Origin: Actinomycetes bacterium
GTDB taxonomy: Bacteria > Actinomycetota > Actinomycetes > Propionibacteriales > Propionibacteriaceae
Assembly: GCA_023460935.1 (NCBI GenBank)
Contig: JAEWOI010000022.1
Location: 62,001-126,000, forward strand
Length of the DNA: 64,000 bases
Direction: 5' to 3'
The notes below the pieces were generated by a model, which was not told the origin of the DNA, made no database searches, and was given only the letters and a program-made list of their open reading frames with translations. The translations under genes and the position numbers were made by a program. The first letter of the stretch is position 1. Each line of letters opens with the position of its first letter. Shown piece by piece: positions 7,834-15,414 of this stretch.

Positions 7834-9480
7834 GTGCGAATCACCGACACGAGCGACCTCTGGTGGAAGAGCGCGGTCATCTACTGCCTCGACATCGAGA
7901 CCTACCTGGACGCGAACGGCGACGGCATCGGCGACCTCGCCGGGCTGGCGGCGCGGATCGACTACCTGGCAGAACTCGGCGTCAACTGCCTGTGGCTGAT
8001 GCCGTTCTACCCGAGCCCCGACCGGGACGACGGCTACGACATCACCGACTTCTACGGCGTCGACCCGCGGCTCGGCAACCACGGCGAACTGGTGGAGGTG
8101 ATCCGGACCGCCCATGACCGGGGCATCCGGGTGGTGACCGACCTGATCGTGAACCACACCTCCGACCGCCACCCGTGGTTCCGGGAGTCGCGGCGCAGCA
8201 CCGACAACCCCTACCGCGACTACTACGTCTGGCGCGATACCGATCCCGGCGACACGTCCGCCGAGGTGGTCTTCCCCGGCGAGGAGGACGGTATCTGGAC
8301 CCTGGACGAGCGCACCGGCCAGTGGTACCTGCACCACTTCTACTCCCACCAGCCCGACCTCAACCTCGCCAACCCGAAGGTGATGGACGAGTTGCTGCGC
8401 ACGGTCGGGTTCTGGCTGGAGCTCGGCGTGGACGGCTTCCGCGTGGACGCTGTGCCGTTCCTGATGCAGAACGCCGAGCTGGGCGGCCCGAAGACGATGC
8501 CGGTGGACCCGCACGCTGTGATCCGCGCGCTGCGGGCGTTCCTGAACCGGCGCAAGGGCGACGCGATGCTGCTGGGCGAGGTGAACGTGCCGCACGCCGA
8601 GCAGCGGCAGTTCTTCGGGGCCGACGCCGGCGATGAGCTGCACATGATGTTCGACTTCATCGCCATGCAGGCCACCTACCTCTCCCTGGCCAGGGAGGAC
8701 CCGGCGCCGCTGGTGAAGGCGCTGACGTCCCGTCCGCCGATCCACCCCACGTGCCAGTGGGCGACCTTCCTGCGCAACCACGACGAGCTCACCCTGGACA
8801 AGCTGAGCGAGAAGGAGCGCCAGGAGGTGTTCGCAGCCTTCGGCCCGGACCCGGCGATGCGGGTCTACGACCGCGGCCTGAAGCGGCGCCTACCGCCGAT
8901 ACTCGGCGGCGACCCGCGGCGGATCCGGATGGCCTACAGCCTGCTGTTCTCGCTGCCGGGCACCCCCACGCTGTACTACGGCGAGGAGATCGGCATGGGC
9001 GAGGACCTGCAGGCCAGCGGCCGGATGGCGGTGCGCACCCCGATGCAGTGGCACGCCGGGCGCAACGGCGGCTTCTCCGACGCCCGGCCCAGCCGGCTCA
9101 TCCAGCCGACGGTCGCCGACGGCTACAGCCCCGAACACGTGAACCTGGACGACCAGGAGAAGGACCCGGCTTCGCTGTGGTCGTTCATCCGCAGCCTGAT
9201 CGCGGTGCGGCGCAAGCGGCCCGAACTGGGCTGGGGCGACTTCAGCGTGGTCGAGCAGCCGGAGCGCAGCGTGCTGGCGCACCGGCTGGAGCTCCCCGGC
9301 TCGACGGTGATCGCGGTGCACAACTTCTCCGCAGCGGCGGCCACCGTCTCCCTGGCCGGGGTGGCCGATGGCGCGGCGGTGGAGGAGTTGCTGGGCGGTG
9401 AGGTCGCGCGCCACGACGGAAACCTCGAGGTCGCGCTGAACGGCTACGGCTTCGGCTGGTACCGGGTGACCCCGGCCTGA
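7834..9480 (+). CDS. GH13 family alpha-glucan enzyme, trehalose synthase-like
   Basis: The 548-residue protein is a complete GH13 barrel. It has NGDGIGDLAGLAARIDYL, the substrate-binding DLIVNHTSDRHPWF, nucleophile D205 in GFRVDAV, acid/base E249 in LLGEVN and transition-state D317 in RNHDE. The order and spacing resemble trehalose synthase (maltose glucosylmutase) and related oligo-glucosidases. The C-terminal 90 residues form the usual beta domain. There is no signal peptide, so it acts in the cytosol. Transglycosylation versus hydrolysis cannot be decided here. The GTG start has no clear ribosome site; a weak TAACTG lies six bases upstream. Confidence 0.85.
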   Translation: MRITDTSDLWWKSAVIYCLDIETYLDANGDGIGDLAGLAARIDYLAELGVNCLWLMPFYPSPDRDDGYDITDFYGVDPRLGNHGELVEVIRTAHDRGIRVVTDLIVNHTSDRHPWFRESRRSTDNPYRDYYVWRDTDPGDTSAEVVFPGEEDGIWTLDERTGQWYLHHFYSHQPDLNLANPKVMDELLRTVGFWLELGVDGFRVDAVPFLMQNAELGGPKTMPVDPHAVIRALRAFLNRRKGDAMLLGEVNVPHAEQRQFFGADAGDELHMMFDFIAMQATYLSLAREDPAPLVKALTSRPPIHPTCQWATFLRNHDELTLDKLSEKERQEVFAAFGPDPAMRVYDRGLKRRLPPILGGDPRRIRMAYSLLFSLPGTPTLYYGEEIGMGEDLQASGRMAVRTPMQWHAGRNGGFSDARPSRLIQPTVADGYSPEHVNLDDQEKDPASLWSFIRSLIAVRRKRPELGWGDFSVVEQPERSVLAHRLELPGSTVIAVHNFSAAAATVSLAGVADGAAVEELLGGEVARHDGNLEVALNGYGFGWYRVTPA

Positions 9481-10098
9481 TCAGCGCCGGTGCCGCCTGG
9501 CCGGTCCCGACCGGGGTTCCCGTTCGCTGCGCGCAGCCCGTTCCTGCTGGGTGCGTGAGCTGTTGGGGCGCCGTCCGCGGACCACTCCGATGAACTCGTC
9601 GGCCAACGGGTGCGGGTTGGCCGCGAGCCACGCCAGCCCGATCTTCGTCGTGGGTGCGTCGACCACCGGCCGGTAGGTGAGGTCGCGACGGCTGTGGCTG
9701 CGCGCCACCGACATCGGGACGAGCAGCACCGAGACCTCCAGCGCGACCTGGTTGATGCTGTGGGCATCGGCGACGCGCAGGACGTCCTCCCCGTCCAGGT
9801 CGGCCAGCTTCACCTCCTCGTACGCCGCGATCGGGTGCTCCCTGGACACCCAGACGACCGGGGCCTCCTCATACAGCGGGATCACGTGCAGCCCTTCTGC
9901 GGGAATCGGCAGGCGCACGAAGCAGAAGTCGACCAGGCCGGCGTCGAGCTGGGCCCGCTGGTCGGACTCGGCGACCTCGACGGTCTCCAGCGGGACGGAA
10001 CGGAACCGCTCGCGCCAGGTCGTCGTCCACTTGGTCAGCGTCACGCCGGGGACGAAGCCCAGCCGCAGCGGGACGGCGGGCGAGCTGGAGGTCGGCAC
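9481..10098 (-). CDS. LysR-type effector domain protein lacking HTH
   Basis: This 205-residue protein starts directly with the effector-binding fold (LRLGFVPGVTLTKWTTTW, then QRAQLDAGLVDFCFVRLP and HVIPLYEEAPVVWVSREHPI). The roughly 60-residue helix-turn-helix of LysR regulators is absent, and the upstream divergent gene leaves no room for it. The last 35 residues are a basic, disordered tail (RTQQERAARSEREPRSG). It may bind a small molecule and act through another protein. Its stop directly abuts the GH13 stop, and it is divergent from DUF5997, a pairing I recall from other actinobacteria. Confidence 0.75.
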   Translation of the reverse strand: MPTSSSPAVPLRLGFVPGVTLTKWTTTWRERFRSVPLETVEVAESDQRAQLDAGLVDFCFVRLPIPAEGLHVIPLYEEAPVVWVSREHPIAAYEEVKLADLDGEDVLRVADAHSINQVALEVSVLLVPMSVARSHSRRDLTYRPVVDAPTTKIGLAWLAANPHPLADEFIGVVRGRRPNSSRTQQERAARSEREPRSGPARRHRR

Positions 10099-10122
10099 CG
10101 GCCGAGGCTACCCGCCCGCCGG

Positions 10123-10128
10123 TAGTCT
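10123..10128 (+). promoter_or_regulatory. -10 box, leaderless DUF5997 gene
   Basis: TAGTCT ends six bases before the GTG at 10135 and fits a leaderless start for the DUF5997 gene. Confidence 0.45.
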
Positions 10129-10134
10129 TGACAG

Positions 10135-10485
10135 GTGAGCCAGACCATGAAAACTGTGACCGCTGCGTCGAAGCTCGGCATCTACCTGCCGGCGGCACCG
10201 GAGGAGTTCCGGACCGCGACGATCACCAGGGATGAGCTCGACGCGCTTCGCGCCGACCCGCCGCAGTGGCTGCTGGACCTGCGCCGTAGCGGGCCCTTCC
10301 CGAGGGACGTTGTGGCGCAGAAGCTGGGGGTGTCCCGCTCGGGGCTGGCCAGGGCCGGCATCACCGAGGCCCTGACCGCCGACCAGATCGGTGAGTTGCT
10401 GGCCGACCCGCCGGAGTGGCTGGTGCGGGAGCGGCAGACCTACCGCGAGGTGGTGGCCGAGAAGGCCCGGGTCCGCTCGGCCTAG
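10135..10485 (+). CDS. DUF5997 family protein
   Basis: The 116-residue protein contains two similar halves, each with a DPPQWLLDLRR / DPPEWLVRERQ element, a LxADP lead-in and a RxVVAxKLGVSRSGLARAGI helix-turn-helix-like segment. It matches the actinobacterial DUF5997 family, whose function is unknown. The repeated W-L and helical segment suggest a nucleic-acid or protein-binding role, but that is inference. GTG 10135 is supported by a -10 box six bases upstream; ATG 10147 with AGGTGAG upstream is an alternative. It is divergent from the HTH-less LysR effector protein. Confidence 0.8.
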   Translation: MSQTMKTVTAASKLGIYLPAAPEEFRTATITRDELDALRADPPQWLLDLRRSGPFPRDVVAQKLGVSRSGLARAGITEALTADQIGELLADPPEWLVRERQTYREVVAEKARVRSA

Positions 10486-10690
10486 GGGACGACCCCGCTT
10501 CGCCGGGGCGCTGTGGCGCGGTCTGGTCGCTCGACGAGCGCGCCCACCTGAGGATGGACGAAAGCGCCTCGATGAAATTCCCCTCAGCCCTCCCGCCCGG
10601 CCCGGGCCGGCAGTAGGCTGACGCTCTGGTCGGTCGGGAGGTCAAGAAGAGGCCGTCCCCCGAGCGCCCCGACGTGGAGGTCCCCCCGCC

Positions 10691-11470
10691 ATGCCCGCCA
10701 CCTCGATACCGTCCCTGCGCGTCCCGCCGCGCGCAACACTTCCCGACCTGCCCGGGCTGTCTGCGGCCCCTGGCGAGCTCGAACCGGACCTGGTGCTGGC
10801 CTTGGCCACCATGAGCCTCGGGGACAACGAACGCGGCTTGTCGTGCGGCATTTCCGCGGTGGTGCCGGGCGGAGCGCCCGAGGCGGTCGCCGCGACCAGC
10901 GACCTGCCGGTGCGGGCGGACTGGTTGCAGCACGAGTTGCGGCAGGGACCGTTGGTGAATTCGGGACGCGCGGAATTGGTGGTGAGCAACGACCTGGCCG
11001 CGGATGACCGCTGGCGGGACTTCGGCCGGATGTGCGTCTCGGTGCTGGGGCTTCGCTCGATGGTGAGCGTGCGGGTTCCGGTGGCCGGCGCCGAGATGGC
11101 ACGCCTGACCTTCTTCGCCGAGGAAGGTGCCGACCTGTCCCGGCTGGACCTGGACCGGGTGCTCCTGCTCGCGCGGACGGCCGCGCCCGGCGTGCAGCGG
11201 GTGCTCGAGCGTTGCCGGTGCCTGCTGCGCGTACCTTCCGACTTCAGCCGGACAGCTGTGGCCCTTTCGACCGTGATGTCGCGCCACCGTTGCAGCTCAC
11301 GCAATGCCTGGAACCTGCTGTGCACGGCTGCGGTTGAGCGGCGGACCTCGGTGCTGGAGACCGCTCTGGCGCTGGTGTCCGGTTCCCAGCCCTCGCTGAT
11401 CGCCGAGAGGGTGGGCGGACCAGAGATGTGGTGGGACAGTCCGGCGCAGCCGGGCAGTACGGCCGGCTGA
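10691..11470 (+). CDS. GAF-ANTAR regulator
   Basis: Residues 30-165 form a GAF domain of the kind found in ANTAR regulators (DWLQHELRQGPLV, then SNDLAADDRWRDFG and LRSMVSVRVPV). Residues 183-231 resemble an ANTAR RNA-binding domain (TAVALSTVMSRHRCSS, then NAWNLLCTAAVERRTSVL). ANTAR proteins bind paired hairpins in nascent RNA and cause antitermination. The ANTAR segment is diverged: the usual AKGILMER core reads ALSTVMSR. GGAGG lies ten bases before the ATG, and a hairpin terminator follows the gene. No partner kinase gene is adjacent. Confidence 0.72.
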   Translation: MPATSIPSLRVPPRATLPDLPGLSAAPGELEPDLVLALATMSLGDNERGLSCGISAVVPGGAPEAVAATSDLPVRADWLQHELRQGPLVNSGRAELVVSNDLAADDRWRDFGRMCVSVLGLRSMVSVRVPVAGAEMARLTFFAEEGADLSRLDLDRVLLLARTAAPGVQRVLERCRCLLRVPSDFSRTAVALSTVMSRHRCSSRNAWNLLCTAAVERRTSVLETALALVSGSQPSLIAERVGGPEMWWDSPAQPGSTAG

Positions 11471-11507
11471 CCACTTCGTGGCGCGGCAGTGCGCCGCCTG
11501 GGGGGAA

Positions 11508-11547
11508 AGCGGGGTTTCGCGGCGAGGGGGGCCCGCGAAGCCCCGCT
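11508..11547 (+). terminator. Terminator hairpin after the GAF-ANTAR gene
   Basis: AGCGGGGTTTCGCGG (11508-11522) pairs with CCGCGAAGCCCCGCT (11533-11547), 15 pairs with one G-U and a ten-base loop. There is no T run, as is usual in this GC-rich genome. It also lies downstream of the tRNA-Ile gene on the other strand, so it may serve both. Confidence 0.6.
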
Positions 11548-11655
11548 CTCCCTGTTCGGCTGCCGAGGTTGCGGTGAGGTCCCGCAACGCCTGCTCGGTT
11601 GCGCGTTTACGGTTGTCAGAGTGGATAGGGGTGGCCAAGGACCGCGGGAACCCGG

Positions 11656-11729
11656 TGGGCCTAACTGGACTTGAACCAGTGACCTCTGCCTTATCAGGGC
11701 AGCGCTCTAACCGTCTGAGCTATAGGCCC
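11656..11729 (-). tRNA. tRNA-Ile (GAT)
   Basis: The 74-nt gene folds as a full cloverleaf: acceptor GGGCCTA/TAGGCCC, D arm GCTC...GAGC, anticodon stem CTGCC/GGCAG with loop CTGATAA (anticodon GAT), variable AGGTC, T arm ACTGG-TTCAAGT-CCAGT and discriminator A. CCA is not encoded. It sits 257 bases downstream of the DUF3566 gene in the same direction, the usual actinobacterial arrangement; no tRNA-Ala follows. Confidence 0.97.
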
Positions 11730-11916
11730 GGGTGCGATGCACGCAGGAGTGAACGTTACCGACTCCGGGGGTCCGACTCAACTTGAGCCCTTGCCATGGA
11801 CGGGTTGGCGCCTCCCAACGAACGGATCTGCTCACTCGATCGTTCGAAAGGCCGGGAACGCGGTGCCTGGAGCAAGGCGGGTGCGAATCCGCTCGTGACG
11901 GCGGCCCTCCGTGACG

Positions 11917-11944
11917 CTTGCGGGTTCGCAGGCTCACCCGCAAG
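11917..11944 (-). terminator. Hairpin downstream of DUF3566
   Basis: CTTGCGGGT (11917-11925) and ACCCGCAAG (11936-11944) form a nine-pair stem with a ten-base loop, 43 bases past the DUF3566 stop. It could end the gyrBA-DUF3566 transcript before tRNA-Ile. No T tract is present. Confidence 0.45.
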
Positions 11945-11986
11945 CTCCTCAGGGGCCGTTGAAGAGAGCTTGCACGCTTCCCGGCG

Positions 11987-12649
11987 TCAGTCCTCGGCGA
12001 GGGTGAGTTCCAGGCCGCCGAGGATGTTGGCGCTCAGGTTGTACAGGAACGCGCCGAGCGTACCCAGGGCGGTGGTGATCACCACGTTGACTACGGCAAG
12101 GAGCGCGGAGATGCCCAGCACCTTGTTGGTGTTGACGTAGTCCTCGATGCGCCAGGTGGTGGGTGCGCTCGGGTTGGAGATGATGTCGCGGATCGCCTCG
12201 TTCACCGCCTCGAACAGTCCCGAACTCGTGATCACCGACCACAGCACCCAGGTGGCCACCCAGAACATGATCCCGAACGCGATCGAGAACAGGAACGAGG
12301 TCTTCATCACCGACCACGGGTCCATGCGCGAGACCCGCAGCCGGGCCTTGCGCGTGCGCCGCAGCGAGGCCTTCTTCGGCGGCGCCGCGACCGGGGTTGC
12401 GCCGGCTGCACCGGGGGCGGCCAACGGCTGCGGCTCGGTGTAGCCCTGCGGCCGCCCGGCCTCCCGCACCGGCGGGGGCGCCGGCAGGGTGGGCGCCGGG
12501 CCGTCCGCCGAGATCTTCGGCATCCGCACCACCGTGTCACTCAGGTCCTGGTCGGCACCGGGAGCGAACGCGTTGGAGCCGTCGACACGCCACTGCGCAC
12601 GGTCCTCGACCTGCTCGGTCTTGCCCGCTGTGCCCGGTCGGTCAGCCAT
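11987..12649 (-). CDS. DUF3566 membrane protein
   Basis: The 220-residue protein has a long disordered, Pro/Ala-rich N-terminus (about 1-90) and a basic SLRRTRKARLRVSRMDPWS segment that opens the DUF3566 domain. Two membrane spans follow (about 118-142 and 180-210). The family is encoded right after gyrA throughout Actinobacteria; its function is unknown. The ATG start overlaps the gyrA stop by eight bases, with GAGGAGGAG inside the end of gyrA, so translation is probably coupled. Confidence 0.88.
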   Translation of the reverse strand: MADRPGTAGKTEQVEDRAQWRVDGSNAFAPGADQDLSDTVVRMPKISADGPAPTLPAPPPVREAGRPQGYTEPQPLAAPGAAGATPVAAPPKKASLRRTRKARLRVSRMDPWSVMKTSFLFSIAFGIMFWVATWVLWSVITSSGLFEAVNEAIRDIISNPSAPTTWRIEDYVNTNKVLGISALLAVVNVVITTALGTLGAFLYNLSANILGGLELTLAED

Positions 12650-15290
12650 CCTGCTCCTCCTCGGCCGTCGGCTCGTCTTCAATCGCCTTCGGCGTTCGCT
12701 GGTCAACGGTACCCGGCTCGGTCGCCTCGGGGTCAACTGGCGTGGTTTCGGCGAGCACTCCGTTCGACTCCGGGTTGAGCGCGATCACCGACACGGCGTC
12801 GTCCTCGGCCACCCCGACGAACTTCACGCCCATCGTGTCCCGGCCCTTCGACGGCACCTCCGCCACGGCGGAGCGGATGATCTGGCCGCTCACCTTGATC
12901 GCGATCACCTCGTCGGACTCCTGCACCACCAGGCCACCGACCAGCGAGCCGCGGTCCTCGTTCAGCTTCATCGCCTTGATGCCGAGGCCGCCGCGACCCT
13001 GCTGGCGGTACTGGCTGACCGCGGTGCGCTTGGCGAAGCCGCCGTCGGTGACGGTGAACACGAACCGGTCGTCCTCGGGCATGTCGGCACCGATCACCGA
13101 CATGCTCAGCAACGAGTCGCCGTCGCGGAACTTCATCCCGGTCACCCCGGACGTGGCCCGCCCCATCGGCCGCAGCTGCTCGTCGTCGGCGGCGAACCGG
13201 ATCGCCTGACCCTTGCGCGACACCAGCAGCACGTCGTCGGCCGGGCTGCACAGCGCGGCCCCGATCAGCTCGTCGTCCGCGTCGCGGAAGTTGATCGCGA
13301 TCACCCCGGCCTGCCGTGGCGAGTCGTAGGCCCCCAGCGCGGTCTTCTTCACCAACCCCTTGCGGGTGGCGAGCAGCAGGTACGGCGAGTCAAGGTAGCT
13401 GCGCAGCGTCAGCACCTCGGCGATCCGCTCGTCCGGCAGGAAGCTCAGCAGCCCGGCGACGTGCCCGCCCTTGGCGTCCCGCCCCGCCTCCGGCAGCTGC
13501 CACACCTTCGCCCGGTACACGCGGCCAAGGTTGGTGAAGAACAGGATCCAGTGGTGGTTGGTGGTGGCGAACAGGTGGTCCACCTCGTCGTCGACGCGAA
13601 GCGTCGCCCCGCGCACGCCCTTCCCGCCCCGCTTCTGGGTGCGGTACAGGTCGGTGCGGGTGCGCTTGGCGTAGCCGCCACGGGTGATCGTGACCACCAT
13701 GTCGTCGTCGGGGATGAAGTCCTCGTCGCTCAGGTCGCCGTCCGCAGCGATGATCCGGGTGCGCCGCTCGTCGCCGTACTTGTCGACGATCTCGGCCAGC
13801 TCGGTGCTGACGATCTGCCGCTGCCGCTCGGGCCGGTCAAGGATGTCCTTCAGGTCGGTGATCAGCCGTTCCATCTCGGCCAGCCGGTCGATGATCTGCT
13901 GGATCTCCATCGCGGCCAGCCGGCGCAGCTGCTGGTTCAGGATGTGCAGCGCCTGGTCGTCGTCGATCTCCAGCAGGTCCTTCAGGCCCTCCCTGGCCGC
14001 ATCGGCGGTGCGGGAGGCGCGGATCAGGGCCAGCACCTCGTCCAGCCGGTTCAGCGCCTTCACCAGGCCACGGTCCAGGTGTGCCCGGTTCTCGGCCTCC
14101 TTCAGCCGGTAGGCGGTGCGGCGCTGGATCACCTGGATCTGGTGGCGGATCCAGTAGCTGATGAACTGGTCGAGCCGCAGCGTCCGCGGCACCTCGTCCA
14201 CCAGCGCGAGCATGTTGCAGCCGAAGGTGTCCTGCAGCTGGGTGTGCTTGTACAGGTTGTTCATCACCACGCGCGGCTGCGCGTCGCGCTTGAGCAGGAT
14301 CACCAGCCGCTGCCCGGTGCGTGCGGACGAGTCGTCGCGGATGTCGGCGATGCCGGTCAGCTTGCCTGCGTTCACCAGCTCGGCGATCTTCACCGCGAGG
14401 TTGTCCGGGTTGCACATGTGCGGCAGTTCGGTGACCACCAGCTGGGTCCGGCCGGCCCGGTCCTCCTCGATGTCGATGACCGCCCGCATCGTCACCGAAC
14501 CCCGGCCGGTGCGGTAGGCGTCCTCGATGCCCTTGCGCCCGACGATCAGCGCGCCGTTGGGGAAGTCGGGGCCCTTGATCCGCTCCATGGCGGCCTCGAG
14601 CAGCTCCTCCTTTGTCGCCTCGGGGTGCTCCAGCGCCCACTGGACGGCCGCGGCCACCTCGCGCAGGTTGTGGGTGGGGATGTTCGTGGCCATGCCCACG
14701 GCGATCCCGGTGGACCCGTTCACCAGCAGGTTCGGGAACCGCGCCGGCAGCACCACCGGCTCGGTCTCGCGGTTGTCGTAGTTGGGCTTGAAGTCGACGG
14801 TGTCCTCGGTGATGTCGCGCACCATCTCCATCGACAACGGCGCCATCTTGCACTCGGTGTACCGCATGGCGGCTGCCGGGTCGTTGCCGGGGGAACCGAA
14901 GTTGCCCTGGCCGGACACCAGCGGAGCCCGCATCACCCACGGCTGCGCGAGCCGGACGAGGGTGTCGTAGATCGCGGAGTCACCGTGCGGGTGGTACAGG
15001 CCCATCACCTCGCCGACGATCCGGGAGCACTTGTTCCAGCCGCGGTCGGGCCGGTAGCCACCGTCGTACATCGCGTACAGCACGCGCCGGTGCACCGGCT
15101 TGAGCCCGTCGCGGACGTCGGGCAGCGCCCGGCCGACGATCACGCTCATCGCGTAGTCGAGGTAGGACCGCTGGATCTCGACCTGGAGGTCGATCTCCTC
15201 CGTCTTCGCCGCGGTGGGCGCCAGGTCCTGGTCGTCCTCGGGCGCCTGGGTGTCGACGCCGTCCGTGGTCTCGTTCGGGCCGTCAGTCAT
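12642..15290 (-). CDS. gyrA: DNA gyrase subunit A
   Basis: The 882-residue protein is the breakage-reunion subunit of the gyrase that negatively supercoils DNA. It carries the winged-helix start (LDYAMSVIVGRALPDVRDGL), the quinolone-determining stretch HPHGDSAIYDTLVRL with Ser and Asp at the two usual resistance sites, and the catalytic Tyr in AAMRYTECKM. A coiled coil and a C-terminal pinwheel of GyrA-box repeats follow, ending in an acidic tail. AGGAG lies nine bases before the ATG. It lies 124 bases downstream of gyrB and overlaps the DUF3566 gene. Confidence 0.98.
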   Translation of the reverse strand: MTDGPNETTDGVDTQAPEDDQDLAPTAAKTEEIDLQVEIQRSYLDYAMSVIVGRALPDVRDGLKPVHRRVLYAMYDGGYRPDRGWNKCSRIVGEVMGLYHPHGDSAIYDTLVRLAQPWVMRAPLVSGQGNFGSPGNDPAAAMRYTECKMAPLSMEMVRDITEDTVDFKPNYDNRETEPVVLPARFPNLLVNGSTGIAVGMATNIPTHNLREVAAAVQWALEHPEATKEELLEAAMERIKGPDFPNGALIVGRKGIEDAYRTGRGSVTMRAVIDIEEDRAGRTQLVVTELPHMCNPDNLAVKIAELVNAGKLTGIADIRDDSSARTGQRLVILLKRDAQPRVVMNNLYKHTQLQDTFGCNMLALVDEVPRTLRLDQFISYWIRHQIQVIQRRTAYRLKEAENRAHLDRGLVKALNRLDEVLALIRASRTADAAREGLKDLLEIDDDQALHILNQQLRRLAAMEIQQIIDRLAEMERLITDLKDILDRPERQRQIVSTELAEIVDKYGDERRTRIIAADGDLSDEDFIPDDDMVVTITRGGYAKRTRTDLYRTQKRGGKGVRGATLRVDDEVDHLFATTNHHWILFFTNLGRVYRAKVWQLPEAGRDAKGGHVAGLLSFLPDERIAEVLTLRSYLDSPYLLLATRKGLVKKTALGAYDSPRQAGVIAINFRDADDELIGAALCSPADDVLLVSRKGQAIRFAADDEQLRPMGRATSGVTGMKFRDGDSLLSMSVIGADMPEDDRFVFTVTDGGFAKRTAVSQYRQQGRGGLGIKAMKLNEDRGSLVGGLVVQESDEVIAIKVSGQIIRSAVAEVPSKGRDTMGVKFVGVAEDDAVSVIALNPESNGVLAETTPVDPEATEPGTVDQRTPKAIEDEPTAEEEQDG

Positions 15291-15347
15291 GCGGTGTTCT
15301 CCTCACCAGTTTCTTTCGTCGAGCTGCGTCGAGACGTGCTGTCCGGT

Positions 15348-15398
15348 GGTTTCGACAGCTTCAACCATCGGTGGTCAGGCTGGTCGACAGGCTCGACC
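15348..15398. repeat. Two direct half-units of the origin-region repeat
   Basis: GGTTTCGACAGCTTCAACC (15348-15366) and GGTCGACAGGCTCGACC (15382-15398) lie in the gyrB-gyrA gap. They match the arms of the hairpin repeats found between recF and dnaN (consensus GGTTTCGACARGCTCAACC), but here both copies face the same way. Confidence 0.75.
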
Positions 15399-15414
15399 AG
15401 CGGTCGTCGGGGGT

